A stretch of DNA of 7,168 bases from Erysipelotrichaceae bacterium (GCA_019415435.1 DXZE01000063.1:1-7168), one strand, 5' to 3'; shown: positions 1-6,575, counted from the stretch's first letter. The notes: generated by a model not told the origin, from the letters alone. Made by a program: numbers and translations.

Positions 1-28
1 TTATGATCATACCAGCCAGGGATTTTTA

Positions 29-1270
29 CTAGATGCATACGTATTGACGCTTACGTTCAAAGTTTGTGATGCCGTTTGAAATATTGATATAATCACGGAT
101 TCTACGGTTCATGTATTCAGCCAGTGAATTAGTTTCCTTGTGATCATTCTGATCTCGGGAGAATGATGCGATGATTTCGTCCCTCCAGTCAATCACCGTA
201 TTCAAAAAGTTCTCATAACACGGCAGGTTTGCAGTCTTGAAGTCATCCAGAACATCATCGAGTTTTTCAGCACAGTTTTCTTCTGCTGCAGTTGAATTGA
301 ATGTTCTGTATTCTTCCTTAAGAGTATAGGCAAGTGTCAGATTTTCATTGATCTTTAAGATCAGATCAAGTATTTCAGCTAATGACAGGTAAGTTCGATA
401 GTAAGAGTCATAAACTTGCTTATCCGGATTGTAATCATCTTTTGTCAGAAGCCATGCATACTTCTTCAGAAGGTGATAGGACGCACTGTCTTTAAAGTAC
501 TGATTCATTACCTGAACTCTGAGGCGTGTGAAAGAATCTGTAAGATCTTTTACACAGTGAAACGGGTCCAAAGCAGCACGGGCATTCGGGAGAAATTCAT
601 GGGTAATATCTCTGTAAGGACCCCAATGATCCATCGTTACAAATTTGACTTCCTCCCGCTCTGCCAGAGGAATATTCATGAAGTAGTTCTTAAGTTCCCT
701 CTTTGAACGTGAGCGGAGAATCTCCTGAAGGTCTCTGTTCCTGTTATCTACCATCGTGCATAAATAGGCACAGCCATATCTGGAGAGAGAAGAATTTACT
801 TCATCAATTCCAAGGCTTTCAGGAAGACGAAGACGCGGAACAATCAGGAAACTGTCGCAATAATGTTGAACGGTAGTAGGTGAGACATGTCTTTCATTTG
901 CAATGTCTTCATAGGTTTTGTTGATATTGTGAAGAACCTTCATGATAAGATCAACTACGGCAAATGATTCAGATGTGTGAGGAATCGTAAAGCGATTTTC
1001 TTCACTGAAGGACTTATGGCAGTCAGAGCATATATAGCGTCTTCTTGTCCATATGCCAGTAATCTGATGACCGTTGAAATCACCGAGATTAATGGTTTTA
1101 TCTTTGAAACCATGGGCAGTAGCTTTACCACCGCAATAAGGGCAGCAGGGATGACGATCTGTAAGTTTAAAATTGACTTGAAAACCATTATCGGTTTTAA
1201 CAGATTGAAAGCTGCAGATCTGATCAGAAGTCATGTTGAGAAGTGTCATGATATAATCATTGTCAGGCAA
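29..1270 (-). CDS. ISL3-family DDE transposase
   Basis: This 413-residue protein catalyses cut-and-paste movement of the surrounding element. The N-terminal region has a zinc-ribbon-like pair, C43-x2-C46 and C81-x2-C84, followed by a helix-turn-helix-like stretch near residues 117-140 (YEDIANERHVSPTTVQHY). The DDE core reads LGIDEV (D156), VTMDHWGPYRD (D214) and ETNSLAEYMNRRIR (E385). The ALDPFHCVKDL segment after the second Asp is characteristic of ISL3 transposases. The start is TTG at 1270, favoured by an ideal AAAGGAGG site 8 nt upstream; the first in-frame ATG (1249) lies too far from it. The C-terminus (ISNGITNFERKRQYV) matches the usual end of the family, perhaps a few residues short, and is followed by TAG TAA. 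The frame has no interruption, so the enzyme may be active. Confidence 0.9.
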   Translation of the reverse strand: MPDNDYIMTLLNMTSDQICSFQSVKTDNGFQVNFKLTDRHPCCPYCGGKATAHGFKDKTINLGDFNGHQITGIWTRRRYICSDCHKSFSEENRFTIPHTSESFAVVDLIMKVLHNINKTYEDIANERHVSPTTVQHYCDSFLIVPRLRLPESLGIDEVNSSLSRYGCAYLCTMVDNRNRDLQEILRSRSKRELKNYFMNIPLAEREEVKFVTMDHWGPYRDITHEFLPNARAALDPFHCVKDLTDSFTRLRVQVMNQYFKDSASYHLLKKYAWLLTKDDYNPDKQVYDSYYRTYLSLAEILDLILKINENLTLAYTLKEEYRTFNSTAAEENCAEKLDDVLDDFKTANLPCYENFLNTVIDWRDEIIASFSRDQNDHKETNSLAEYMNRRIRDYINISNGITNFERKRQYVCI

Positions 1271-1278
1271 TATTAAAG

Positions 1279-1286
1279 CCTCCTTT
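1279..1286 (-). promoter_or_regulatory. Ribosome binding site of the ISL3 transposase
   Basis: On the minus strand this reads AAAGGAGG, a near-perfect Shine-Dalgarno sequence 8 nt before a TTG codon. It decides the start: TTG at 1270, not the ATG seven codons further on. Confidence 0.75.
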
Positions 1287-1348
1287 CACGTTATTGGATC
1301 TCCGAACAAATCCATTTTAGCGCGGAAGGCTTTTTTTGATTTTCACCG

Positions 1349-1400
1349 CCCACACGAATATTTAGAGCCACAGCACACCCACACGGAAATTTAGAACGCC
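1349..1400 (-). repeat. Duplicated terminal motif at the ISL3 end
   Basis: Two direct copies of CCCACACGrAwATTTAGA lie 29 bp apart (1349-1369 and 1378-1398). The outer one coincides with the inferred tip of the element. The layout fits a terminal repeat plus an internal transposase-binding copy. Function is inferred from position only. Confidence 0.55.
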
Positions 1401-1402
1401 TT

Positions 1403-1486
1403 ATTTCGTTTATTTCGTCAGTAGCAGCTGGAGTCATTTCCTACTATTTCTGTAAATGGCTAGACAACCTGTTCAATAAGAAATAA
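1403..1486 (+). pseudogene. C-terminal remnant of a small hydrophobic peptide gene, cut by ISL3
   Basis: Read rightward from just inside the flank, the frame gives ISFISSVAAGVISYYFCKW, then LDNLFNKK and TAA at 1484-1486. The hydrophobic run, the SYY-x-CKWLD ending and the short charged tail match small one-helix membrane peptides commonly annotated as hypothetical proteins in Firmicutes; some resemble type I toxin-like or holin-like peptides, but that role is not established here. No start codon or ribosome binding site lies in frame on this side of the junction; upstream the frame runs straight into the ISL3 terminal repeat at 1400. The N-terminus should therefore lie beyond the other end of the element, outside the window. 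A terminator follows 12 nt after the stop, which supports this being the tail of a real gene. Confidence 0.5.
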
Positions 1487-1498
1487 TTGTCTATTTGA

Positions 1499-1529
1499 AA
1501 AGGGGTGAGAAATACCTTCTCATCCCTTT
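1499..1529. terminator. Bidirectional intrinsic terminator
   Basis: A 13-bp stem with a single G-T wobble (1499-1511 with 1517-1529) closes a 5-nt loop, ATACC. A-runs and T-runs flank it on both sides, so it can end transcription both of the rightward small-peptide remnant (stop at 1486) and of the leftward surface-protein gene (stop at 1533). Two convergent genes sharing one hairpin is the simplest reading. Confidence 0.85.
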
Positions 1530-1541
1530 AATTTATTTACA

Positions 1542-1625
1542 TACAGTTGTATATTCGGCATCATGATGTACTGTTTTATATGTTGCATCATGGTGAACAG
1601 TTTTATAAGTAGCATCGTGATGTAC
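1542..1625 (-). repeat. Three VHHDA(T/E)Y repeats, 9-residue period
   Basis: The extreme C-terminus of the surface protein repeats VHHDATYKT, VHHDATYKT and VHHDAEYTT with a 27-bp DNA period, then ends VCK. The His-His-Asp triplets could bind metal, but this is inference. The synonymous differences between DNA copies show that the amino-acid pattern, not the DNA, is what has been kept. Confidence 0.85.
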
Positions 1626-1769
1626 ATTTGAATATTGCATATATGAGTGATATGAAGCGTGTGACCAATCGCCATTTCCGGCAGCTGTTGTCATATGGTT
1701 ATACCAACCATCATATGTATTAAATTCTTGACCACAGCCATTGCAGACATATATTGTGGCAATTGGAAC

Positions 1770-1844
1770 TTGCTCATCCCAAGCTGGTTGGTCTACCACC
1801 TGTTCATCCCATGCAGCTGACACTAAAATTTGTTCATCCCAAGC
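1770..1844 (-). repeat. Three AWDEQ repeats, 10-residue period
   Basis: Within the surface protein, AWDEQ occurs at full-length residues 318, 328 and 338, exactly 10 codons apart, joined by hydrophobic or polar linkers (ILVSA, VVDQP). At DNA level the copies share TTCATCCCA-type blocks on the plus strand. The three units directly precede the CxxC motif. Confidence 0.85.
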
Positions 1845-2806
1845 ATCCTTAGTTTTTACCTGACTGCAATTCTGCTGTGGCTTATTATTTGAAGATGAGC
1901 CAGACGTTCCAGAATTATTACTACCAGAAGATGTGTTTCCTTTATTGGAATTAGATGTTCCATTATTCTTTGAAGAACTACCTGTATTATTCTTGCTACC
2001 TGATGTTGAATTGTTTTTACCAGATCCAGAATTACTATTAGTAGAACCATTTGAAGAAGACTTATCTTCTTTCTTTGCTTTCACTTTAACTGTAAATTAC
2101 TTTGTTGCTTCATTACCAGCTTTATCAGCAGCAGTAAGTTTTACTTTATATTCTCCAGCTTTTGAAGTATCTAACTTTGAAGAATCAATCAGATAATATG
2201 CTGTTCCAGCTTCATCTGGTTTCTTATCAGTCTTTGCAATATTACCGTCAAAGTCATCTTTAAATGATTTGATATTAGTTGATGGATCATAGGTATCACC
2301 AGCAGTTATTTCTACAGTATCCTTATTGAATTTGATATCTGGTGCTACTTCATCAGTATTTTTAACAGTGAAAGTCTTTTTATAATCCTTAGTTGCTTTA
2401 TTTCCAAGAGAGTCTACTGTTTCAATAGTATAAGTGATTGTGTATCCACCTTCTTTTGATGTATCAATTTTATCTTTGCTCACTTTTGTAATCTTAGTGT
2501 TTTTGTCGGCTTTTCCGTCTTTCAATATTTCAACCAAGTCCTTTGTCTTGAAAATCTTTTCTTTACTTGTCAAAGGAATTGTTTCTGCATATTCATCCTT
2601 TACTACAACAGAAACATTGTCAAATGCAGTCTTTTGAGCTTCTTCTTTTTTCTTTGACTGCGATGACAGGTAGCCGAATTCGGCTACCCCTGCAATCAAC
2701 ACAAAGCAGATGATAATGATTAACCATTTTTTCTTTTTCTTCTTGCTATCATCAGGCTTATTAGAGGTTTCCTTTCTCTTTTCAGTTTCTTTCATATTTG
2801 ACACAT

Positions 2807-2813
2807 CCTCTCT
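2807..2813 (-). promoter_or_regulatory. Ribosome binding site of the surface-protein gene
   Basis: AGAGAGG on the minus strand, 11 nt before the ATG at 2795. It fixes the start at MKETEK rather than at the in-frame codon 11 residues upstream. Confidence 0.65.
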
Positions 2814-2830
2814 ATTTTTTTTGTACATTG

Positions 2831-3163
2831 TTATACTTCTTTAGTCTTATGCTTAAAGACTAGAAGGGGATACCCGATTTTTATATCAATTATCATAAAA
2901 CTATTCTGTGTGAAGCACTTACACTTAAAATATTCAATAACTATAAAAGTCTTGTATTTTACCATTACTATACTCATGATACTCCAATTACTCATATCTT
3001 TTTTTCTTCTCAGTTTGGATTTCAGTACAATCCCGCAATAATTAAACAGGACAATATCAGTGACAGGGAAATTCTCATCAGAGAAGCCAAATCTCTCTTT
3101 AAAGAATAATTCTATTCGTTCATCTTTAAGGAAAGTGTTATTGCGCACTACATAGCAATACAA
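2831..3163 (-). CDS. Doubtful small open frame, 110 residues, no known family
   Basis: This is the longest open frame between the surface-protein gene and the divergent MATE gene. It would start at TTG with no convincing ribosome binding site. The product is rich in aromatic and basic residues (for example FFKERFGFSDENFPVTDIV and KYKTFIVIEYFKCKCF) and has no recognisable domain, signal peptide or clear membrane segment. A regulator is often found divergent to an exporter, but nothing here looks like a helix-turn-helix. It may be a decayed gene or chance. Apart from this frame, the hairpin at 2842-2862 and the possible MATE promoter, I see nothing else in 2829-3254. Confidence 0.2.
   Translation of the reverse strand: MYCYVVRNNTFLKDERIELFFKERFGFSDENFPVTDIVLFNYCGIVLKSKLRRKKDMSNWSIMSIVMVKYKTFIVIEYFKCKCFTQNSFMIIDIKIGYPLLVFKHKTKEV
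2842..2862. other. Short perfect hairpin upstream of the surface-protein gene
   Basis: A 7-bp stem (TAGTCTT with AAGACTA) closes a 7-nt loop and can be lengthened outward by wobble pairs. No T-run follows on either strand, so it is not a clear terminator. On the minus strand it lies about 47 nt before the surface-protein start and could be part of its leader or an operator. No function is demonstrated. Confidence 0.3.
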
Positions 3164-3239
3164 AAAGAAAAATCTCGAATGACCGCATATCTATGCTTTC
3201 ATCCAACATTTTCTTTGTATATCAGCGGGCAAAGACAGT

Positions 3240-3245
3240 TATAAT
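3240..3245 (+). promoter_or_regulatory. Candidate -10 box for the MATE gene
   Basis: A consensus TATAAT ends only 9 nt before the ATG at 3255. The best -35-like sequence is TTGTAT, 19 nt upstream, which is longer than optimal spacing. If this promoter is used, the transcript would start at or within a few bases of the start codon. Confidence 0.4.
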
Positions 3246-3254
3246 GAATGGCAT

Positions 3255-4565
3255 ATGGATTTTACAAAAGACAATGTAAATCAGATATACAGAAAGTATC
3301 TTGTACCTACACTAGGCTCAGCCTTAGCTATGTCTATCTACAGCTTTGTAGATACGATAGCAGTAGGACAATATGCAGGCCCTGCTGGTTCTGCAGCACT
3401 AGCAGTTATTAATCCTGTTTATATCTTAATGGCAGTCATTGCTTTTCTTTGTTCTACTGGTGGATCGGTACGCTATGGCAATGCTTTGGGAGAAGGCAAG
3501 AAAGAGAAAGCCTTGGCTTACTTTACTGTTTCTATTGGTTTATGTCTTGTCTTAACATGTACAGCCTGGCTTATCTTTTCTTTATTCTTGCCACAGATAT
3601 TTACATTCTTTGGGGCAGATAAAGAAGTATTGCCGGTAGCTATGGAATACGGCGTATGGATCATACGTTTCTTTCCGGTTATTGTAATACCTGATTTATT
3701 AGCACCATTTATCAGAATGGATAAAGATCCTAAAAGAGCTATGGCAGCTGTCATCACTGGTGGCTGTATCAATATGTTTCTGGACTGGTTTCTTGTATTC
3801 CCTGTAAATATGGGAGTCAAAGGTGCAGCTTTGGCAACCGTCATTGGTACAATTGTACAGTGCCTGATTATGCTGTCACACTTCTTTACAAAAGAGAATC
3901 ATCTTCATTTTGTAAAACCTTACAAGATTCTTTCTGCAGTTAGAAACATCATTACAACCGGTGCACCATCTTCATTACTTGACTTGGGTAATGTCATTTT
4001 AGTCATATGTATGAACAAACAGATGCTGTTATGGGGAGGACCATCCGCATTAGGCATCTATGGTGTTATCAATACTATTTCTATTCTCTGTCAGGCTTTA
4101 TTTGCAGGTGTAGGACAGACAATCCAGCCTAGTGTATCTGTAAATCATGGTGCAGGCAAGGAAAACAGAGTCAGAGAGTTTTATCATCTTGGTGTTAAAA
4201 CAGTATTCATTATGGGTATCTTCTTTACTGTTACAGGAGAACTATTCCCTGATACAATCATTCATATCTTTATGAAAACGACACCAGAAGTATTATCCAT
4301 GGCTCCTCATATCATGCGTTTATATTTCTTATGTTTCCCGTTTATGGGTTATTGTGTTTTATCTGCATTATTCCTACAGTCTGTCTTACAGCAAAGAGTA
4401 TCCGCATTCTTAGCTTTAATGAGATCCGTTATTCTTCCTTTATGCTTACTGTATACATTACCTCTCTTACTGAAAGCTGATGGTGTCTATATCACTATGC
4501 CTGTATCAGACTGTCTGATGGCATTGTTTACAGCTGTTTATTTAAAGAAATACCAGTTTCAGTGA
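3255..4565 (+). CDS. MATE-family multidrug/toxin efflux transporter
   Basis: This intact 436-residue inner-membrane protein belongs to the multi antimicrobial extrusion family, which exports cationic drugs or metabolites in exchange for Na+ or H+. Twelve hydrophobic segments fall into two six-helix halves. The first half begins GSALAMSIYSFVDTIAVGQY, the usual MATE helix 1, and the second has IITTGAPSSLLDLGN and the conserved GVGQTIQPSVSVNHGAGK loop. Length is normal for the family. The start MDFTKDNVNQIY fits the family N-terminus, but no Shine-Dalgarno sequence precedes it. No clear terminator follows. The substrate cannot be told from sequence. The gene is divergent from the surface protein and shares no operon with the decayed genes downstream. 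Confidence 0.92.
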   Translation: MDFTKDNVNQIYRKYLVPTLGSALAMSIYSFVDTIAVGQYAGPAGSAALAVINPVYILMAVIAFLCSTGGSVRYGNALGEGKKEKALAYFTVSIGLCLVLTCTAWLIFSLFLPQIFTFFGADKEVLPVAMEYGVWIIRFFPVIVIPDLLAPFIRMDKDPKRAMAAVITGGCINMFLDWFLVFPVNMGVKGAALATVIGTIVQCLIMLSHFFTKENHLHFVKPYKILSAVRNIITTGAPSSLLDLGNVILVICMNKQMLLWGGPSALGIYGVINTISILCQALFAGVGQTIQPSVSVNHGAGKENRVREFYHLGVKTVFIMGIFFTVTGELFPDTIIHIFMKTTPEVLSMAPHIMRLYFLCFPFMGYCVLSALFLQSVLQQRVSAFLALMRSVILPLCLLYTLPLLLKADGVYITMPVSDCLMALFTAVYLKKYQFQ

Positions 4566-4610
4566 CATTTATATCTGCTATCCAGAGGATCTTACAATAA
4601 AACTCTAAAA

Positions 4611-4880
4611 TATGAGGGTGGAGATATTCATATTGGCAGTAAGCTATACAGTATCATGAAGGCGGCAGACATGCGTATTATTGATTATTCTGCTGAAGCA
4701 ATATTGCAAGACAGCCGGAACCGGAAGTGATCTGGCCTGGGTTACATCAGTAATGCAGAAAAGAATGCAGGCGGCCGGCATCCATCCGGAAATGGACTCT
4801 CTTGAAAAAAGCTGCAGGAAGAAAAGGACAATGCTGATCGGGCATTCGTTCGAGATCTGACATACGGGATCTGTGCCTGA
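4611..4880 (+). pseudogene. Decayed unrecognised gene with two compensating frameshifts
   Basis: Three segments in two frames join into a continuous protein-like sequence. Frame one (from 4611) gives YEGGDIHIGSKLYSIMKAAD... through SAEAILQD and would stop at 4728. The next frame (from 4714) gives AGTGSDLAWVTSVMQKRMQ, then AAGIHPEMDSLE. After the A-run at 4805-4810 the first frame resumes as KLQEEKDNADRAFVRDLTY, then GICA and TGA at 4878. One extra base near 4713 and one missing A near 4810 would explain this. The first frame is open back to the MATE stop, so the true start is unclear. I do not recognise the family; the helical, charged composition gives no function. The stretch is more GC-rich than the MATE gene, suggesting a separate origin. 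Confidence 0.5.
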
Positions 4881-4921
4881 AAATGAATATATAAATTTGA
4901 ATTTGTGGGAGTGAACTTGCA

Positions 4922-5132
4922 ATGGAGCTGGTTAAGGCAGTAAAAGAAAAAGCAGCCGAATATTATCAGTGCATTGAAGATGCGAGGGCTTATCATAAGT
5001 CCATGGGGTTTGAACAATGACATCCGGGCTATCCGACACGGCAGACCATTCTGGAAGATATAGACAATGGAACCGGGTATGCCTTTGTAGAGGATAGGGA
5101 GACGACGGTTTTAAGACAGCCCAAAGCGACTT
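4922..5132 (+). pseudogene. Truncated GNAT-like acetyltransferase with internal TGA
   Basis: The frame starts at ATG 4922, 10 nt after GGGAG. It reads MELVKAVKEKAAEYYQCIED, then ARAYHKSMGFEQ, stop, and HPGYPTRQTILEDIDNGTGY with AFVEDRE. The pattern of a short helix, Q-W-H/N-x-x-YP-x-R, an acidic D-I-x-x-G-x-(G/L)-Y strand and a V-x-E-D turn is that of the N-terminal part of small GNAT-family N-acetyltransferases, which transfer acetyl from acetyl-CoA. At codon 33 (5018-5020) TGA stands where that pattern usually has Trp, a one-base TGG change. After VEDRE the similarity fades, and the IS256 element begins at 5133, so the acetyl-CoA-binding domain is missing. Dead gene; family assignment is from pattern memory only. 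Confidence 0.6.
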
Positions 5133-5154
5133 TGTCAAGAAATTTGTGTAAGTT
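5133..5154 (+). repeat. Left inverted repeat of the IS256-family element
   Basis: Sequence TGTCAAGAAATTTGTGTAAGTT. It matches the complement of 6649-6670 at 18 of 22 positions, with the inner ten bases identical. Confidence 0.75.
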
Positions 5155-5192
5155 CTTTATTGTAAAGTAATAAGTCTTATATATGTAGACAG

Positions 5193-5230
5193 AAATGGAT
5201 GGTTATGAGGTATCCCATAACCATCCATTT
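5193..5230. terminator. Long perfect hairpin downstream of the IS256 transposase
   Basis: A 15-bp perfect stem (5193-5207 with 5216-5230) closes an 8-nt loop whose GG/CC bases can pair further. It lies between the transposase stop (5321) and the left inverted repeat. On the minus strand only a weak T-rich tail (TTTCTGTCTAC) follows, so termination is plausible but not textbook. It may also block incoming transcription from outside the element, as is known for hairpins near IS ends. Confidence 0.5.
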
Positions 5231-5320
5231 TCCGCCTCCGCCGGGCAGCACTAGATTCAATGCTTATTCAATTAATCAGCTAATCAGCCAGACGGGCATG
5301 ATGAAAATACCTTTTTTTAA

Positions 5321-6575
5321 TTATCTTTCCAGACTGTATTTACGGATTCTTTCGCTGAACGCTTCATCGATCATCAGCTGATTCAGAACCATTGACCAGT
5401 TTGCCTGATGTCTGCGTTCCCATTTCTTCTCCAGCTCGGTTATCCGTAGATAAAGTGCTTTAAAGACCGCATCTTCACTCGGAAATGATCCCTTCTTTGT
5501 TACTTTGCGAAGGCTGCTGTTGATGCTTTCTATGGCGTTTGTAGTGTACATAACTTTTCTTACAGCACTGCCATAATTGTAAAGCTGCTCGATGTGACTG
5601 TAGTTTCTTCTCCAGACATCTACAGCTCCTTTGTAATGAGACCAATTTGACTGGAATGTCTCAAAGGCTTCATTAGCGGCTTCCAGATTGATCGCCACAT
5701 AGACCTTCTTCAGATCGACAGTAAATGCCTTATAGTCCTTAGAGGGCACGTATTTAATGGAATTATGGATCAGGTGAACAATGCATCTCTGCACTTTTAC
5801 GCCAGGGAAAATAGACTTAGCTCCATCTTCCAATCCGCTGACTCTATCCATGGAAATAAAGAAAATATCTTCTACACCACGTCCTTTAAGCTCATCGAAA
5901 ATCTGCATCCAATAGCTCTTTGATTCAGATGTGTTCATCCACATTCCAAGGATCTCTTTCTTGCCTTCCAGCGTATAGCCGAGAACGGCATATACTGCCT
6001 CTTCATGAGATCCGATCTTGTCTCTTACAGAAACATAGGGACAATCTACAAACACGAACGGATAGCACTTCTGCAGCGGCCTGGTACGCCATTCATTCCA
6101 GGTTTTCATGATGGAATCCGTCATATTTGAGATCATTTCCGCTGATACTTCAAATCCATAGATGTCCTGGATAGTCGCGGAGATATCTCTTTGACTCATT
6201 TCTCTGGCATACATGGAAAGAACTTTGTCTTCAATCTCGGATACATCGGTCTTATTCTTAGGAACTACCGCCGGTTCAAATGATCCATCACGATCACAGG
6301 GGAGCTTTGATCAGAACTTCTTCCATCGTTGTTTTTAAGGTCTTATTAGTGTATCCATTACGGCGATTATCAGTGTTTTTCTTTTCTTTGGAATTACTAG
6401 CATAGCCAAGATGAGCATCCATCTCACCTTTAAGCATTGATTCAAACATCGGCCCGAATATCTCCTTCAGTGCTTCCTGCATGTCAGCTACTGATTCCGG
6501 TTGATATTCTTTCAGGATCGCGCCTGCAATCTTTTCAGCTGCCGGGTTGCGAGTTATCTTTGTCATGTCTTTCAT
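5321..6575 (-). pseudogene. IS256-family (mutator-type) transposase, frameshifted
   Basis: Two open segments, 6294-6575 (93 residues) and 5321-6298 in the next frame, together give about 417 residues, a normal length for this family. The N-terminal part shows GEMDAHLGY and DNRRNGYTNKTLKT, both family hallmarks. The frame then breaks in a CCCC run at about 6299-6302; removing one C restores ...IKAPCDRDGSFEP.... The second part has an HTH-like stretch (YAREMSQRDISATIQDIYG) and the DDE core: VFVDCPY (D177), ISMDRVSGL (D243), the conserved QRCIVHLIHNS and TTNAIESINSS (E349), numbered from the first ATG. Catalytic residues are all kept, so decay is recent. The ATG at 6575 abuts the AGAAGG site; the ATG at 6566, 9 nt from it, is the likelier start. 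IS256 transposases normally need no frameshift, so this copy is probably inactive. Confidence 0.85.

Larger units (their letters stand above)
1..1400 (-). mobile_element. ISL3-family insertion sequence, right end present, left end outside window
   Basis: The element carries one leftward transposase gene. Its upstream end is placed at 1400 because, read on the minus strand, the sequence there begins GGCGTTCTAAATTTCC; starting with GG is usual for ISL3 ends. The motif CCCACACG followed by an AT-rich TTTAGA block occurs twice, at 1349-1369 and 1378-1398, a 29-bp period with about 17 of 21 bases identical. These copies are probably transposase-binding repeats. The flank starts with a 9-bp tandem repeat (1401-1409 and 1410-1418), one copy of which could include the 8-bp target duplication typical of the family. 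The matching left inverted repeat is not visible before position 29, so the element must continue to the left. The exact boundary is inferred. Confidence 0.75.
1533..2795 (-). pseudogene. Membrane-anchored Ig-like surface protein, split by one in-frame TAA
   Basis: The gene has 420 codons before its final stop, with codon 233 (2097-2099) being TAA. Both halves share one frame, so only the ochre codon separates them. The ATG at 2795 is preferred over an earlier upstream codon because an AGAGAGG site precedes it. Order: basic cytoplasmic tail (1-23, KKKKKK), one membrane segment (24-43, WLIIIICFVLIAG), two Ig-like or DUF5011-type domains (about 60-146 and 150-242; DTSKEGGYTITYTIETVDSLGN and TAGDTYDP...DDFDGNI), an S/N/G/T spacer (about 245-306) and a repeat module with CxxC (about 317-420). 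There is no LPXTG motif, so the membrane segment probably anchors it, with the rest outside. The 5' half alone gives a 232-residue product lacking the spacer and module. The 3' half has only a GTG without a ribosome binding site and no signal sequence. Binding partner unknown. Confidence 0.8.

Noticed and set aside
416..706. Rightward open frame of 96 residues
   Set aside because: It lies wholly antisense to the ISL3 transposase, with no ribosome binding site and no family resemblance.
977..1276. Rightward open frame of 99 residues, and a leftward one at 955-1188
   Set aside because: Both overlap the transposase N-terminal zinc-ribbon coding region in other frames; the transposase motifs explain the sequence.
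1542..1625. 27-bp direct repeats as a possible CRISPR or iteron array
   Set aside because: The repeats are contiguous, without spacers, and encode the VHHDA(T/E)Y repeats in frame with synonymous changes.
1856..2050. Alternate-frame open reading in the S/N/G-rich spacer, and a rightward one at 1933-2196
   Set aside because: Low-complexity AGT/AAT codons leave other frames open by composition; the main frame carries the recognisable domains.
3518..3844. Leftward open frame of 108 residues
   Set aside because: Antisense to the well-supported MATE gene.
5018..5020. TGA read as tryptophan (alternative code)
   Set aside because: MATE ends at a TGA, and other intact genes do not contain internal TGA codons; one site in a truncated gene is better explained by decay.
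4644..5138. Three overlapping leftward open frames of 68-93 residues
   Set aside because: They are antisense to the two rightward remnants, whose rebuilt protein patterns are far more protein-like.
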